Source of the DNA: Mycobacterium parascrofulaceum ATCC BAA-614
GTDB taxonomy: Bacteria > Actinomycetota > Actinomycetes > Mycobacteriales > Mycobacteriaceae
Direction: 5' to 3'
Length of the DNA stretch: 50,113 nt
Assembly: GCF_000164135.1 (NCBI RefSeq)
Contig: NZ_GG770554.1
Location: forward strand, 1,205,558 to 1,255,670
Part shown: piece by piece, positions 34,294 through 41,578 of the stretch
Layout: every line of letters begins with the position of its first letter
Numbering within the stretch: position 1 is the first letter of the stretch
Program-made: the position numbers and the translations under genes
Notes under the pieces: model-generated
Told to the model about the DNA's origin: nothing
The model's input: only the letters and a program-made list of their open reading frames with translations
Database searches by the model: none

Positions 34294-35412
34294 TCAGCCG
34301 TTCCACAGAGGTCGGTCGGTTTGGCGTGACCACTGCACGACGTCGTCGAGTGCGCGCCGCGGCGTCGGCGGCAACGCCGCCGCGCTGTTCGGCGCCCAGC
34401 CCAGCCTCAGCAACATCTGGGGGTACCCCGTCGCGCCCCATATCTCGTCGCGAACGGCGGCACGCGTTTCCGGGATTTCCAGGGGTTCGGTGATCGGGCA
34501 GGAGGCGAGTCCCATCGCCGTCGCGGTCAGCAGTATCGCGCTGGCCGCCTCGCCGGCGCGCAGCTGAGCCAGACGGTCGTCCGCGTCGCTGCCGAGCACC
34601 AGGATGACCGCATTGTCGTCGGCGGGTGAGGCGCCCGGTGGCTGCGCCAGGGCCGGGCCCGCGAATATGCGGCCGGGAACCGTTGCGCCACAATCGTGTT
34701 CGGTCGTGCTGTGCGCCGGTACGCCGGCCCGGGACCCGTATCGCCCACTCCACCTGGCGAGCTCGACAAGGTAATCGCGGTTGGTCGCGTGAGTTTGTGC
34801 GGCGCGCTTGACGATCTCATGCAGCCGTCTCATCTCATCGACCTGATGCAGCCGCAGTCCCATTCCACCGGCCACGGCGGCCAGCGAGGCGACGTCGCTC
34901 GCGGCGACCGGTCGGGCGCTGTAGATCCGGCGATCGGTTCGGCGCTGCGGGATTGCTTTCGCCAACTTGATGTCGGTGCGATCGGGCGCGCGGGGCGACA
35001 CCTCGATCGCGGCGAGGTGTCCGGGGTCGGCCGGATCGGGCAGGCGATGCACCTCGGCGAGCCAACCCGTCGCCGCCAGGGCGATGACGCAATGGTTGAG
35101 GGCCGCACCGCAGCTCAGGGTCAGGTCCCTGCCATCCGGGTCTGCGTGCGGTAGGTGCATGCGTGCATCGGCGTAGAGGTGCAGGCTCGTGCGGTCCACT
35201 CGCCACCGCCACGGCTGGGTGTTCTCGATAGAAGGTGCCCGACCGGCCAGGGTGAGGGCCGCACCGATGACCCCATCATCCGGGAAATGCCGGGCGTCCA
35301 CGGCAACGTGACCCTTGGCCGTTCTCGCATCGAGGAGTGCGACCGCGTCGTTGATGCCTGACCATGAAGCATCGCCACTTTCGCGACGCCCTTGTTTCTT
35401 CGAGGTGTCCAT
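34294..35412 (-). CDS. Acg-family nitroreductase, Rv3131-like
   Basis: This 372-residue protein belongs to the Acg (Rv2032/Rv3127/Rv3131) family of flavin-nitroreductase-fold proteins. The family start GAALTLAGRAPSIENTQPWRWRVD and the C-terminal AILLTATAMGLASCPITEPLEI then TPRRALDDVVQW strongly resemble Rv3131. Acg proteins bind FMN tightly and may sequester it rather than reduce nitro compounds; in M. tuberculosis they belong to the DosR dormancy regulon. ATG 35412 (or GTG 35415) has GGAGG upstream. It is divergent from the Tgs1-like gene, the same arrangement as Rv3131/Rv3130c. An AT-rich conserved element lies ~55-80 bases upstream. Confidence 0.88.
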   Translation of the reverse strand: MDTSKKQGRRESGDASWSGINDAVALLDARTAKGHVAVDARHFPDDGVIGAALTLAGRAPSIENTQPWRWRVDRTSLHLYADARMHLPHADPDGRDLTLSCGAALNHCVIALAATGWLAEVHRLPDPADPGHLAAIEVSPRAPDRTDIKLAKAIPQRRTDRRIYSARPVAASDVASLAAVAGGMGLRLHQVDEMRRLHEIVKRAAQTHATNRDYLVELARWSGRYGSRAGVPAHSTTEHDCGATVPGRIFAGPALAQPPGASPADDNAVILVLGSDADDRLAQLRAGEAASAILLTATAMGLASCPITEPLEIPETRAAVRDEIWGATGYPQMLLRLGWAPNSAAALPPTPRRALDDVVQWSRQTDRPLWNG

Positions 35413-35463
35413 CACGAGGGCCTCCGGTTCCCGCTTCGCTCGAGGCTTGCTCTTGCGCCCGCC

Positions 35464-35520
35464 CTATTTTAAATGAATAATATCCTCTAAATAGAGGTGA
35501 CGGCAACCCGGCGGAGAGGG
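35464..35520. repeat. conserved AT-rich element, copy 1 (acg1 side)
   Basis: Positions 35472-35494 are identical over 23 bases to 40342-40364, and similarity continues through GACGGCAACC to GAGAGG. Within it CCTCTA-AA-TAGAGG is a perfect 6+2+6 palindrome in this copy. It lies upstream of the Rv3131-like gene. In copy 2 the same sequence separates the second acg gene from the winged-helix regulator. The following bases GTGGGCGCATGA recall the start of that regulator gene (GTGGGCGAGCCC) but run into a stop, so a decayed regulator copy is possible. Confidence 0.7.
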
Positions 35521-35658
35521 TGTGGGCGCATGACCGCAATGGCCGCACGGCCGGCTGGGCGCGCGTGGCGAACAGTTTGCAGACGCGGGTCGACACGTCG
35601 TCGGGTCGCTGAGCGTGCCGTTGCTGCAGCGCATTTGGCGAACGAGGTGCCGCCTCAG

Positions 35659-35678
35659 TTTGGGACTTTCGGCCCTGC
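35659..35678 (+). promoter_or_regulatory. DosR-like box upstream of the Tgs1-like gene
   Basis: TTTGGGACTTTCGGCCCTGC matches the core GGGACTWWAGTCCC of the DosR (DevR) consensus at 12 of 14 positions and the full 20-mer at 14. It lies 69 bases before the ATG at 35747, a normal distance for activation. DosR boxes also precede the Rv3130c/Rv3131 pair in M. tuberculosis, which supports the reading. Confidence 0.65.
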
Positions 35679-35746
35679 CGCCCCGGCCGTGCGCGGGGCA
35701 AAATGGTGTTACTAGTAGTTGCAGATAACGTTTGGAGGTGGCGGCC

Positions 35747-37156
35747 ATGGATCGATTGACGACCCTCGACGCGGGATTTCTCAAGGCGGAGGACGCCGAT
35801 CGGCACGTGAGTTTGGCGATCGGGGGTCTTGCGGTCATCGAGGGGCCGATCCCGGACCGTGGTTCGTTGATGGAGACACTTGCTCAGCGGATCAGCATGT
35901 GCCCTCGGTTCGGACAGCGCCTGCGAACGCGCCCGTTCGACCTGGGTGCGCCCGAATGGGTCGACGATCCGAACTTTGACCTTGGCCGGCACGTCCGACA
36001 CATCGCACTCCCGCGGCCCGGCGGTGACCGAGAGTTGTTGCAGCTGGCCGCCGATGTGATCTCTCGGCGCCTCGACCGGGATCGGCCTCTGTGGGAAATT
36101 TGGGTCATCGAAGGCCTCAGCGACAACCGGTGGGCAATGCTCACCAAGATCCACCACTGCATGGCCGACGGAATTGCCGCCACCCACATGCTCGCCGGCC
36201 TCTGCGACGACGGCGTTGGCGAGAGCTTCGTGAGCCGCATCCGCGCCACCAAAAGCTCCGAGCCGCAGGATGTCTCGCAGGGGCGATGGGGCGTGAATCC
36301 ACTGAACGCGTTGGGCGGCCTGTGGAACGCATCTGCTGCCGTCACGGCGACCGCCGCCCGCACGGTGTTGGGCGCTGCAGAAATTGCCGCCGGTTTGCTG
36401 CGGCCCACTACGACGTCGCTGAACGGGCCGATCACCACGTTGCGACGCTACGGCGTCGCGCGGGTGCCCCTCGCGGACATCGCGCATGTGTGCCAGACCT
36501 TCGACGTCACCATCAATGACGTTGCGCTGGCCGCCATCACGGAGAGTTACCGCAACATCCTGATTGAGCGGGGCGAAGCGCCGCTGCCGGATGCACTTCG
36601 GGCGCTGGTTCCGGTGTCGATGCGATCTGTCGACGCGTGGGACAAGACGGATAACCGAGTGTCGGTGATGCTGCCGTACCTTCCGGTCGACACGGAGCAC
36701 CCGATAGAGCGGCTGCGGACCGTCCATTCCCGGCTGAACCGCACGAAATCTCACGGTCAACGCCAGGCGGGTCATGCGGCCGTGTCGATGGCCAATCGCA
36801 TGCCATTTCCCCTGACCGCATGGGCGGTGCGGTTGTTGACCCGGTTGCCGCAGCGCGGCATCACGACCTTGGCCACGAATGTCCCCGGCCCCCGTCAGCC
36901 ACTGCAACTCATGCGCCAGCGAGTGCTCAGCGTGTTTCCCGTTCCGCCGATAGCGATGCAATTGCGAACCGGGGTGGCGATGCTGAGCTACGCCGAGGAC
37001 CTGTTCTTCGGTGTCCTCGCCGACTACGAGGCCGTGGCCGATATCGACGCCTTGGCCAGCGGAATCGAGCTGGCGGTGGCCCGTCTGGTGGCAATTAGCA
37101 AGCAACGCAGGAAGATTCGCGGTCGCCGAGGGCTATCGCTCGTCGTCAGTGTCTAG
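35747..37156 (+). CDS. tgs1: wax ester synthase/diacylglycerol acyltransferase, Tgs1-like
   Basis: The 469-residue protein closely resembles Tgs1 (Rv3130c), the main triacylglycerol synthase of hypoxic M. tuberculosis: LTTLDAGFLKAED then DRHVSLAIG, RRLDRDRPLWEIWVIEG, the catalytic HHxxxDG motif as KIHHCMADGIAATHMLAG (residues ~138-155), and NDVALAAITESYRN. It transfers acyl-CoA to diacylglycerol to make storage lipid at the membrane. ATG 35747 is chosen over TTG 35732 because GGAGG sits 8 bases upstream and MDRLTTLDAG fits the family start. A DosR-like box precedes it. Confidence 0.9.
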   Translation: MDRLTTLDAGFLKAEDADRHVSLAIGGLAVIEGPIPDRGSLMETLAQRISMCPRFGQRLRTRPFDLGAPEWVDDPNFDLGRHVRHIALPRPGGDRELLQLAADVISRRLDRDRPLWEIWVIEGLSDNRWAMLTKIHHCMADGIAATHMLAGLCDDGVGESFVSRIRATKSSEPQDVSQGRWGVNPLNALGGLWNASAAVTATAARTVLGAAEIAAGLLRPTTTSLNGPITTLRRYGVARVPLADIAHVCQTFDVTINDVALAAITESYRNILIERGEAPLPDALRALVPVSMRSVDAWDKTDNRVSVMLPYLPVDTEHPIERLRTVHSRLNRTKSHGQRQAGHAAVSMANRMPFPLTAWAVRLLTRLPQRGITTLATNVPGPRQPLQLMRQRVLSVFPVPPIAMQLRTGVAMLSYAEDLFFGVLADYEAVADIDALASGIELAVARLVAISKQRRKIRGRRGLSLVVSV

Positions 37157-37265
37157 TAGGCGGTGACCGTGGTAACGCGCTGAACGCATTGACCTCGCGC
37201 GGCGCCTCCATCGCCAAGCCGCCATCGTGCGGCATATGATTTGCGACGAGGAAGGAGCCTGCCCG

Positions 37266-37598
37266 ATGGAGAAGATCTCGCTCACAGCACTCGCGCGCGA
37301 ACAGTTGGCGGCCGCGCACCGTGCCGCCAGCGGCCGCAGTGCACACACGGTGTACGGCGGTCACCAACACACGCTGCGACAAACGATGGTTGCCTTGACC
37401 GCCGGGGCTGCGCTGCATGACCACGACAGCCCCGGCGAGGCCACCTTGCACGTGTTGCGTGGCCGCATCCGGTTGACCGCGCCCGAGACCAGCTGGGACG
37501 GCGCTCCGGGCGATCACCTGGTGATCCCGTCGAGCCGGCATGGGGTGCAGGCCGTCGAAGACTCCGTGATCCTGCTCACCGTGGCCAAAAGTGTTTAG
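37266..37598 (+). CDS. cupin-domain protein
   Basis: This 110-residue single-domain cupin has the first motif in GAALHDHDSPGEATLHVLRGRIRL (H-x-H and a downstream E) and the second in PGDHLVIPSSRHGVQAVEDSVILL (with a His). This is a likely mononuclear metal site. Small cupins of this type serve as metal-dependent enzymes or sensors; nothing here fixes the ligand. The ATG at 37266 has GGAG upstream, so the extra 13 residues from 37227 are discarded. It follows tgs1 on the same strand after ~110 bases, so it may share its transcript. Function unassigned. Confidence 0.78.
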   Translation: MEKISLTALAREQLAAAHRAASGRSAHTVYGGHQHTLRQTMVALTAGAALHDHDSPGEATLHVLRGRIRLTAPETSWDGAPGDHLVIPSSRHGVQAVEDSVILLTVAKSV

Positions 37599-37740
37599 CT
37601 GAGCGGAGACTGGAGAGTAATGGGTGCGCCGCCGGTCTGGCGGCTTCGGCTGACCGGGCGATCTCCGACCGACTACGGCGAACGAGCAGCCTCAAACCCG
37701 GTGCAGAGCGGCAGCATGGCGACTCAGCGTCGGCCGCCTG

Positions 37741-37932
37741 CTACTTTCCGCGGGATAGCGCCGCGCGAGGACACGCTTCGATGGCCTGCTCGACAAGCGT
37801 CTCCTGCTCGACGGGAACGGGGTCGGTGATCACCACGGCGTACTCGTCATCGTCGAGTTGGAATACCTCCGGGGCGATGTTCACGCAGAAGGCGTTGCCC
37901 TCACAGCGATCACGGTCTACCACGACGCGCAT
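37741..37932 (-). CDS. [3Fe-4S]-type ferredoxin
   Basis: The 63-residue protein has the spacing C-x5-C ... C-P (RCEGNAFCVNIAPEVFQLDD ... ACPRAALS), with Glu-Gly in place of the middle Cys. This is the pattern of bacterial single-cluster [3Fe-4S] ferredoxins that feed electrons to cytochromes P450 or desaturases. GGAGG lies ~6 bases before the ATG. It converges with the cupin gene. No P450 gene is in the window; possible partners here are the DesA1 paralogue or the diiron protein, but that is speculation. Confidence 0.88.
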   Translation of the reverse strand: MRVVVDRDRCEGNAFCVNIAPEVFQLDDDEYAVVITDPVPVEQETLVEQAIEACPRAALSRGK

Positions 37933-37992
37933 GGAAATCCTCCTTTACTCCGACTCGGGACGTCGTATGGGCCGAGAGCGCGACGGTCACCC

Positions 37993-38466
37993 TCACCCAC
38001 CCGCTTGCTGGCACACCCATCCCTCGGGTGCGCGGCCGGTGTCGATGAACCGGCTCAGTTCCGCGCTCGTTTGCGCCGGCAGTTCGGCGTCGGCCCTGGG
38101 ATAGATGACCGGCTCCTCTTTCAAGTTGTGTTGGTGAAGTTGGCCCAGCAGCCGTGCGCACATGTCCTTGAGCCGGGCGCTGTCGTTTCCGCCCGCGAGC
38201 AGATCGATCAATTCGTCCGCCGTGCGCCACAGCTGGCCATGTTCGCGCATCATCACGAAGATCGGCATCACGATCCCGGCGTCGCGAAGCGGCGGGAACA
38301 GAAACACCTCTTCAAGGTAGATGTGTCGGCGCAGCGCTGCCAATGTCTCGGCGAGTAGCTCGTGCTGCACACCGTCGCGATCCAGGTTCTCGATGAAAGT
38401 TTCTATCGCAGCGTCGATCTCGCGGTGTTCCCTCGTCAGATCGGCAGCCAAGGTCAGGTCGGGCAT
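37993..38466 (-). CDS. hemerythrin-like HHE domain protein
   Basis: The 157-residue four-helix protein has the hemerythrin/HHE ligand pattern: REHREID (~12), LRRHIYLEEVFLFPPL (~46-61), REHGQLW (~74) and HQHNLKEEPVIYPRAD (~112-127). That is His and Glu residues for an oxo-bridged diiron site that could bind O2 or sense/scavenge NO. ATG 38466 has GGAGG six bases upstream and is preferred over 38526. It lies between the ferredoxin and OsmC genes on the same strand, so the three may form an operon. Oxygen, NO or iron handling is inferred from family knowledge. Confidence 0.85.
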   Translation of the reverse strand: MPDLTLAADLTREHREIDAAIETFIENLDRDGVQHELLAETLAALRRHIYLEEVFLFPPLRDAGIVMPIFVMMREHGQLWRTADELIDLLAGGNDSARLKDMCARLLGQLHQHNLKEEPVIYPRADAELPAQTSAELSRFIDTGRAPEGWVCQQAGG

Positions 38467-38482
38467 CGCTTGATCCTCCGCG

Positions 38483-38949
38483 TCAGCCCGCGGGGCGGGC
38501 GGATTCGCTCGCGTCGAGTTCGGCATCGACGCTGATCGTGGCGCCGGCGAACAACCGCGATACCGGACACAGGGCGGCGGCCTGACCCACCACGGTGGCG
38601 AACCCTTCGTCGTCGAGGCCCGCGACCTGCGCCCTCACTTTCAAACGGGACGTGGTGATCGTCGGGATCCGTCGACCGCGTCCAGGACGACAGTCGCCGC
38701 GACATCGAGCCGCTGTGGCGGCGTGTGGTTTTCGCCCAACTTCAACGCCAGTGCCATCGCAAAACACGACGAGTGTGCCGCCGCCGCCAGCTCTTCGGGG
38801 CTGGTCTTGCCGCCCGGCCGCTCGGTCCGGGAGGCCCAGGTCAACGGCAGGCCATCCAGAGCCGCGCTGCTGCCCCGGGACAGCGTGCCTTCGCCAGAGG
38901 CCAGGGGGCCTACCCATGTGGTCTGTGTGGCCCGTTCGGCAATGCTCAT
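38483..38949 (-). pseudogene. OsmC-family peroxiredoxin, frameshifted
   Basis: The N-terminal part (MSIAERATQTTWVGPLASGE ... EELAAAAHSSCFAMALALKL) is a typical OsmC protein with its first peroxidatic Cys in SSCFAMAL. At VVLDAVDG the frame turns into a spurious RRSPRPV end at 38641. The true continuation (IPTITTSRLKVRAQVAGLDD ... GQAAALCPVSRLFAG, with the second Cys) is in the next frame to 38483. One base is missing at about 38669-38670; restoring it gives 155 residues. GG in place of an expected GGG makes a sequencing slip possible. OsmC proteins reduce organic hydroperoxides. A 15-base palindrome precedes it. Confidence 0.78.
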
Positions 38950-38985
38950 GCTCCTTGACCCCTTTCTAGGGCGCGCGAGGTTTCT

Positions 38986-39000
38986 ACAAGTCGTACTTGT
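38986..39000. promoter_or_regulatory. palindrome upstream of the OsmC-like gene
   Basis: ACAAGT-CGT-ACTTGT is a perfect 6+3+6 inverted repeat 37 bases before the OsmC start on the minus strand. It has the size of a MarR/OhrR-type operator, a regulator class that often controls OsmC/Ohr genes. No such regulator is encoded next to it. Confidence 0.5.
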
Positions 39001-39002
39001 GT

Positions 39003-39285
39003 AAACTCTAGACCGTGCCACCCGCATTGACCAGACGGTCGTGGCTTTTCACGCAGACACTTCGTCTCGGGCGCCCATCGGGCGTACCCCGCGAACGTGG
39101 ATCCGCAGGACAGCAAGGGGTTTCGCTACCCCGCCCAACCGCCGGTGAACTCATCACCTCGCCGGTCTCACCGTCTTGCCCGATGCCGCCGCGCAACAGG
39201 TGGCGGTGCCCGTCGTCAACCAGACACTTCAACCTCCGAGCGAGGCGATCGTGCCCGCGGCGGCGTGCGCCTTCATTGCCGAGGC
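39003..39285. other. unassigned stretch between OsmC and the second acg gene
   Basis: No convincing gene is seen in ~280 bases. One frame (about 39147-39300, reading HLAGLTVLPDAAAQQVAVPV and PPSEAIVPAAACAFIAEAQL) has protein-like composition but no upstream start with a ribosome-binding site, and it continues as antisense of the next gene. It may be a decayed coding remnant. Confidence 0.35.
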
Positions 39286-40266
39286 TCAACTCGCCGGCCG
39301 CAACACGTCGGCGAGCGCACGCCGCGGCGTTGGGGGTGGCGTCGCGTCAAGGGCCGGCGCGACACCCACGCGGATGAGAACCTGGGGCAGGTCGGTGTGT
39401 CCGGTGAGTGCCGCGAGCAGTTCACGGCTGACCGACAGTTCGGTCAGTTGCGAGACGGGGCAGGTGGCCAGGCCGGCCATCGTGCATTCCAGCAGGACGC
39501 TCGAAAGCACCTCGCCGCAGGCAAACGCGTCGGCGTGACCGTCGTCTTCGGTGGACAGCATCAGGATCTGCGAGGAATCCCGCGTCACCCCGGCGCGCCT
39601 GTCGGGATTGCGGGTGAAAGGAAAGTGGCGATTGACGCCTACCCGATCCGACTCGGCGGCAGAAACCAAAGAGCTATAGGGGATACCCTCCGATACTTCG
39701 AACGGAGCTGTCCACCAATCGAGTTCGAGATGATATGCGGAGTCGTACAGGCGCAGTGACTCGGTGAATTCGGCGGCCTCGGCGAGGCGCGGACGTATCT
39801 CCTCCGGCAGCACGTCCAATCGCACCGGGCCGGTGCCGACCCTGCCACGCAGCAGGGGCTCGAACGACTCCCAGTCGATCGGCGCGAGGAACGGGAGCCG
39901 ATCGGTCCGGCGTTTCAGGATTGCGTCGGCGCGGCGACGCTGGCGGTCGGTCACGCCGGCCGCGGCGACGAGTTTCACCCGCGCCAGGTGCGCTGGGTTT
40001 CCCGGCTCCGGAAATCGCTCGACGTCGGCGCTCCAGCCCGCGGCCGCCGTTGCCACCAGGAGATGTTCGAGCGCCCCACCGCAGCTGATGTGCGCCTCGC
40101 GCATCGATCGATCCGCGTGCACGACACGGCTTGCATCGAGAAAGAGGTCCAGCCGAGCGCCGTCGGCCACCCACCGCCACGGTTGGGTGTTGTACAGCGA
40201 CGGGGCGCGGCAGGCCAGGCGGACCGCGTTCTCGATGACCCTGGCCGCCACCATGGTGTCCGACAT
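39286..40266 (-). CDS. Acg-family nitroreductase, Rv3127-like
   Basis: The 326-residue protein is a second Acg-family member, nearer to Rv3127/Rv2032 than to Rv3131: NAVRLACRAPSLYNTQPWRW, HISCGGALEHLLVATAAAGW, RRRADAILKRRTDRLPF, GEVLSSVLLECTMAGLATCP and TPRRALADVL. It has the nitroreductase fold with duplicated half-domains and is expected to bind FMN. ATG 40266 has GGAGG six bases upstream; the 40296 start is rejected. It is divergent from the winged-helix regulator, separated by copy 2 of the AT-rich element, which suggests direct control by that regulator. The function of Acg proteins is still debated (FMN storage versus reductase). Confidence 0.86.
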   Translation of the reverse strand: MSDTMVAARVIENAVRLACRAPSLYNTQPWRWVADGARLDLFLDASRVVHADRSMREAHISCGGALEHLLVATAAAGWSADVERFPEPGNPAHLARVKLVAAAGVTDRQRRRADAILKRRTDRLPFLAPIDWESFEPLLRGRVGTGPVRLDVLPEEIRPRLAEAAEFTESLRLYDSAYHLELDWWTAPFEVSEGIPYSSLVSAAESDRVGVNRHFPFTRNPDRRAGVTRDSSQILMLSTEDDGHADAFACGEVLSSVLLECTMAGLATCPVSQLTELSVSRELLAALTGHTDLPQVLIRVGVAPALDATPPPTPRRALADVLRPAS

Positions 40267-40335
40267 GGCGCACCTCCGGTTCCTCTGCTGCCCCAATGTC
40301 GTTCGTTACCGGAGACGGCTCGGGGGTTCAGTGCT

Positions 40336-40387
40336 ATTATTAATGAATAATATCCTCTAAATAGCTGGACGGCAACCGGACGAGAGG
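40336..40387. repeat. conserved AT-rich element, copy 2 (between acg2 and the winged-helix regulator)
   Basis: The 23 bases 40342-40364 are identical to those upstream of the first acg gene, followed by the shared GACGGCAACC and GAGAGG blocks. In this copy ATTATT-AATG-AATAAT (40336-40351) is a perfect palindrome, while the CCTCTA/TAGAGG palindrome of copy 1 is broken. It begins ~70 bases before the acg2 start and ends ~10 bases before the regulator start, the classic place for an autoregulated divergent operator. Operator function is inferred. Confidence 0.7.
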
Positions 40388-40396
40388 ACGGATGGG

Positions 40397-41131
40397 GTGG
40401 GCGAGCCCAACGAGGACCAGGCCGGACGACCGCACCGCGCGGGGCGCAATCGGCAGCGCCAACGAGTTCTTGAGCTGGTGCGTGAGCACGACGAACCGGT
40501 CGACGCTGCCGAGCTCGCCGCTGAGCTCGGGCTGCATACGACGACGGTGCGCTTTCATCTCGACGCGTTGTGCGAGGAAGGGCTCGTCGAGCGTTCCCGG
40601 ATCACGCGGGCCGGTGTGGGTCGTCCCCGCACCGGCTACCGGGCGGTACGGGATCGTCTGGACTATCGAATCCTGGCCGAGATATTGGCGCTGGAGCTCG
40701 GCGATACCGCCGGCAAGCGGCGCCACCGCGCCGAAGCCGCCGGCCGGCGATGGGCCGAGCGGATCACGGACACCGGCACACACCAAGATGCTGTGGGGCA
40801 ACCTGTTTCAGGCGGCTCCGTCGCGAGGGACGCCGCTGAAGAGCGGTCGGCGATGATCACAACGGTATTCGAACGGATGGGGTTCGACCCCGAGTTGGTT
40901 CCGGCCGAAAAATCATCCCGCGGTCGCCGGCGGTCCATTCGCCTGCACAGCTGCCCGGTTCGTGATCTGGCTCGTGATCACCCGGAGGTCGCGTGCGCCC
41001 TGCACCGCGGGCTGTTGCAGGGTCTGGCGGGCCCGGCTGAGCCGGGTGGCTCGGCTCCGGGAATGCGGGTCGAGCTGGAACCCTTCGTCGAACCTGAACT
41101 GTGTCTGGCCAGGGTGATCGCGCGTGACTGA
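40397..41131 (+). CDS. winged-helix transcriptional regulator with conserved C-terminal cysteines
   Basis: The 244-residue protein has an N-terminal winged helix (residues ~22-75): RQRVLELVREHDEPVDAAEL then AAELGLHTTTVRFHLDALCEEGLVER. The C-terminal region carries C186 (LHSCPVRDLARDHPEVAC), C200 and C236 (PELCLARV). This resembles the C-x13-C plus distal Cys arrangement of SufR-like/COG2345 regulators that bind an Fe-S cluster. GTG 40397 is used; an out-of-frame ATG lies five bases earlier. The globin start overlaps its stop, so the two are co-translated. It is divergent from acg2 across the conserved AT-rich element. An NO- or O2-sensing Fe-S regulator is a reasonable inference, not shown. 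Confidence 0.78.
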   Translation: MGEPNEDQAGRPHRAGRNRQRQRVLELVREHDEPVDAAELAAELGLHTTTVRFHLDALCEEGLVERSRITRAGVGRPRTGYRAVRDRLDYRILAEILALELGDTAGKRRHRAEAAGRRWAERITDTGTHQDAVGQPVSGGSVARDAAEERSAMITTVFERMGFDPELVPAEKSSRGRRRSIRLHSCPVRDLARDHPEVACALHRGLLQGLAGPAEPGGSAPGMRVELEPFVEPELCLARVIARD

Positions 41132-41561
41132 CTTGTGCGCCGAGGCCGGCCGAGGGGTCGCAGATCTCGCTACTCGCGCGGACGTCGAGGCGCTCCTGCG
41201 CCGGTTTTACGGCCGGGTGATGGTCGACGATGTGCTCGTCGAGCCGTTCGCGGAATTGCAGAGCAGGGGCCTGGATTCGCACATCCCGGTCATGGCCGAC
41301 TTCTGGGAGACCGCCCTGTTCCGTGCCGGGCTGTACCGCGGCAGCGCCTTGCAGGCGCACCGTGTCGTCCATCAACGAACCCCGTTGAGTAGCAGTCACT
41401 TTGTCCGCTGGCTAACCGTGTGGAACGACACGGTCGATGAGATGTTCCGGGGACCCATCGCCGAGCGCGCGAAGATCCAGGGTGCCCGGATCGCCTGGGC
41501 CATGCACCGACGGCTGACGGGCTCGGACGCACCGGAACTCGACGCCTCGGTCGCGCGCTGA
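41124..41561 (+). CDS. truncated haemoglobin, group III-like
   Basis: This 145-residue protein matches group III truncated globins: VEALLRRFYGRVMVDDVLVE, then HIPVMADFWETALFRAG, YRGSALQAHRVVHQ, SSSHFVRWLTVWNDTVDEMF, and a terminal helix with IQGARIAWAMHRRL. The HFxRW segment carries the likely proximal haem ligand region. M. tuberculosis has group I and II globins (GlbN, GlbO), so a group III protein here is additional. GTG 41124 overlaps the regulator's stop by eight bases. Coupling to a possible Fe-S regulator and acg genes suggests NO or oxygen chemistry. The subgroup call is by motif recognition only. Confidence 0.8.
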   Translation: MTDLCAEAGRGVADLATRADVEALLRRFYGRVMVDDVLVEPFAELQSRGLDSHIPVMADFWETALFRAGLYRGSALQAHRVVHQRTPLSSSHFVRWLTVWNDTVDEMFRGPIAERAKIQGARIAWAMHRRLTGSDAPELDASVAR

Positions 41562-41578
41562 ACGCTCTCGCGTGCGGG

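Noticed and set aside
35497..35715. 72-codon plus-strand frame after the first AT-rich element
   Set aside because: Low-complexity arginine-rich translation that runs into the DosR-like box; treated as non-coding or a decayed regulator copy.
39015..39377. 120-codon plus-strand frame between OsmC and acg2
   Set aside because: It has no ribosome-binding site, a composition unlike real genes of the window, and runs antisense into acg2.
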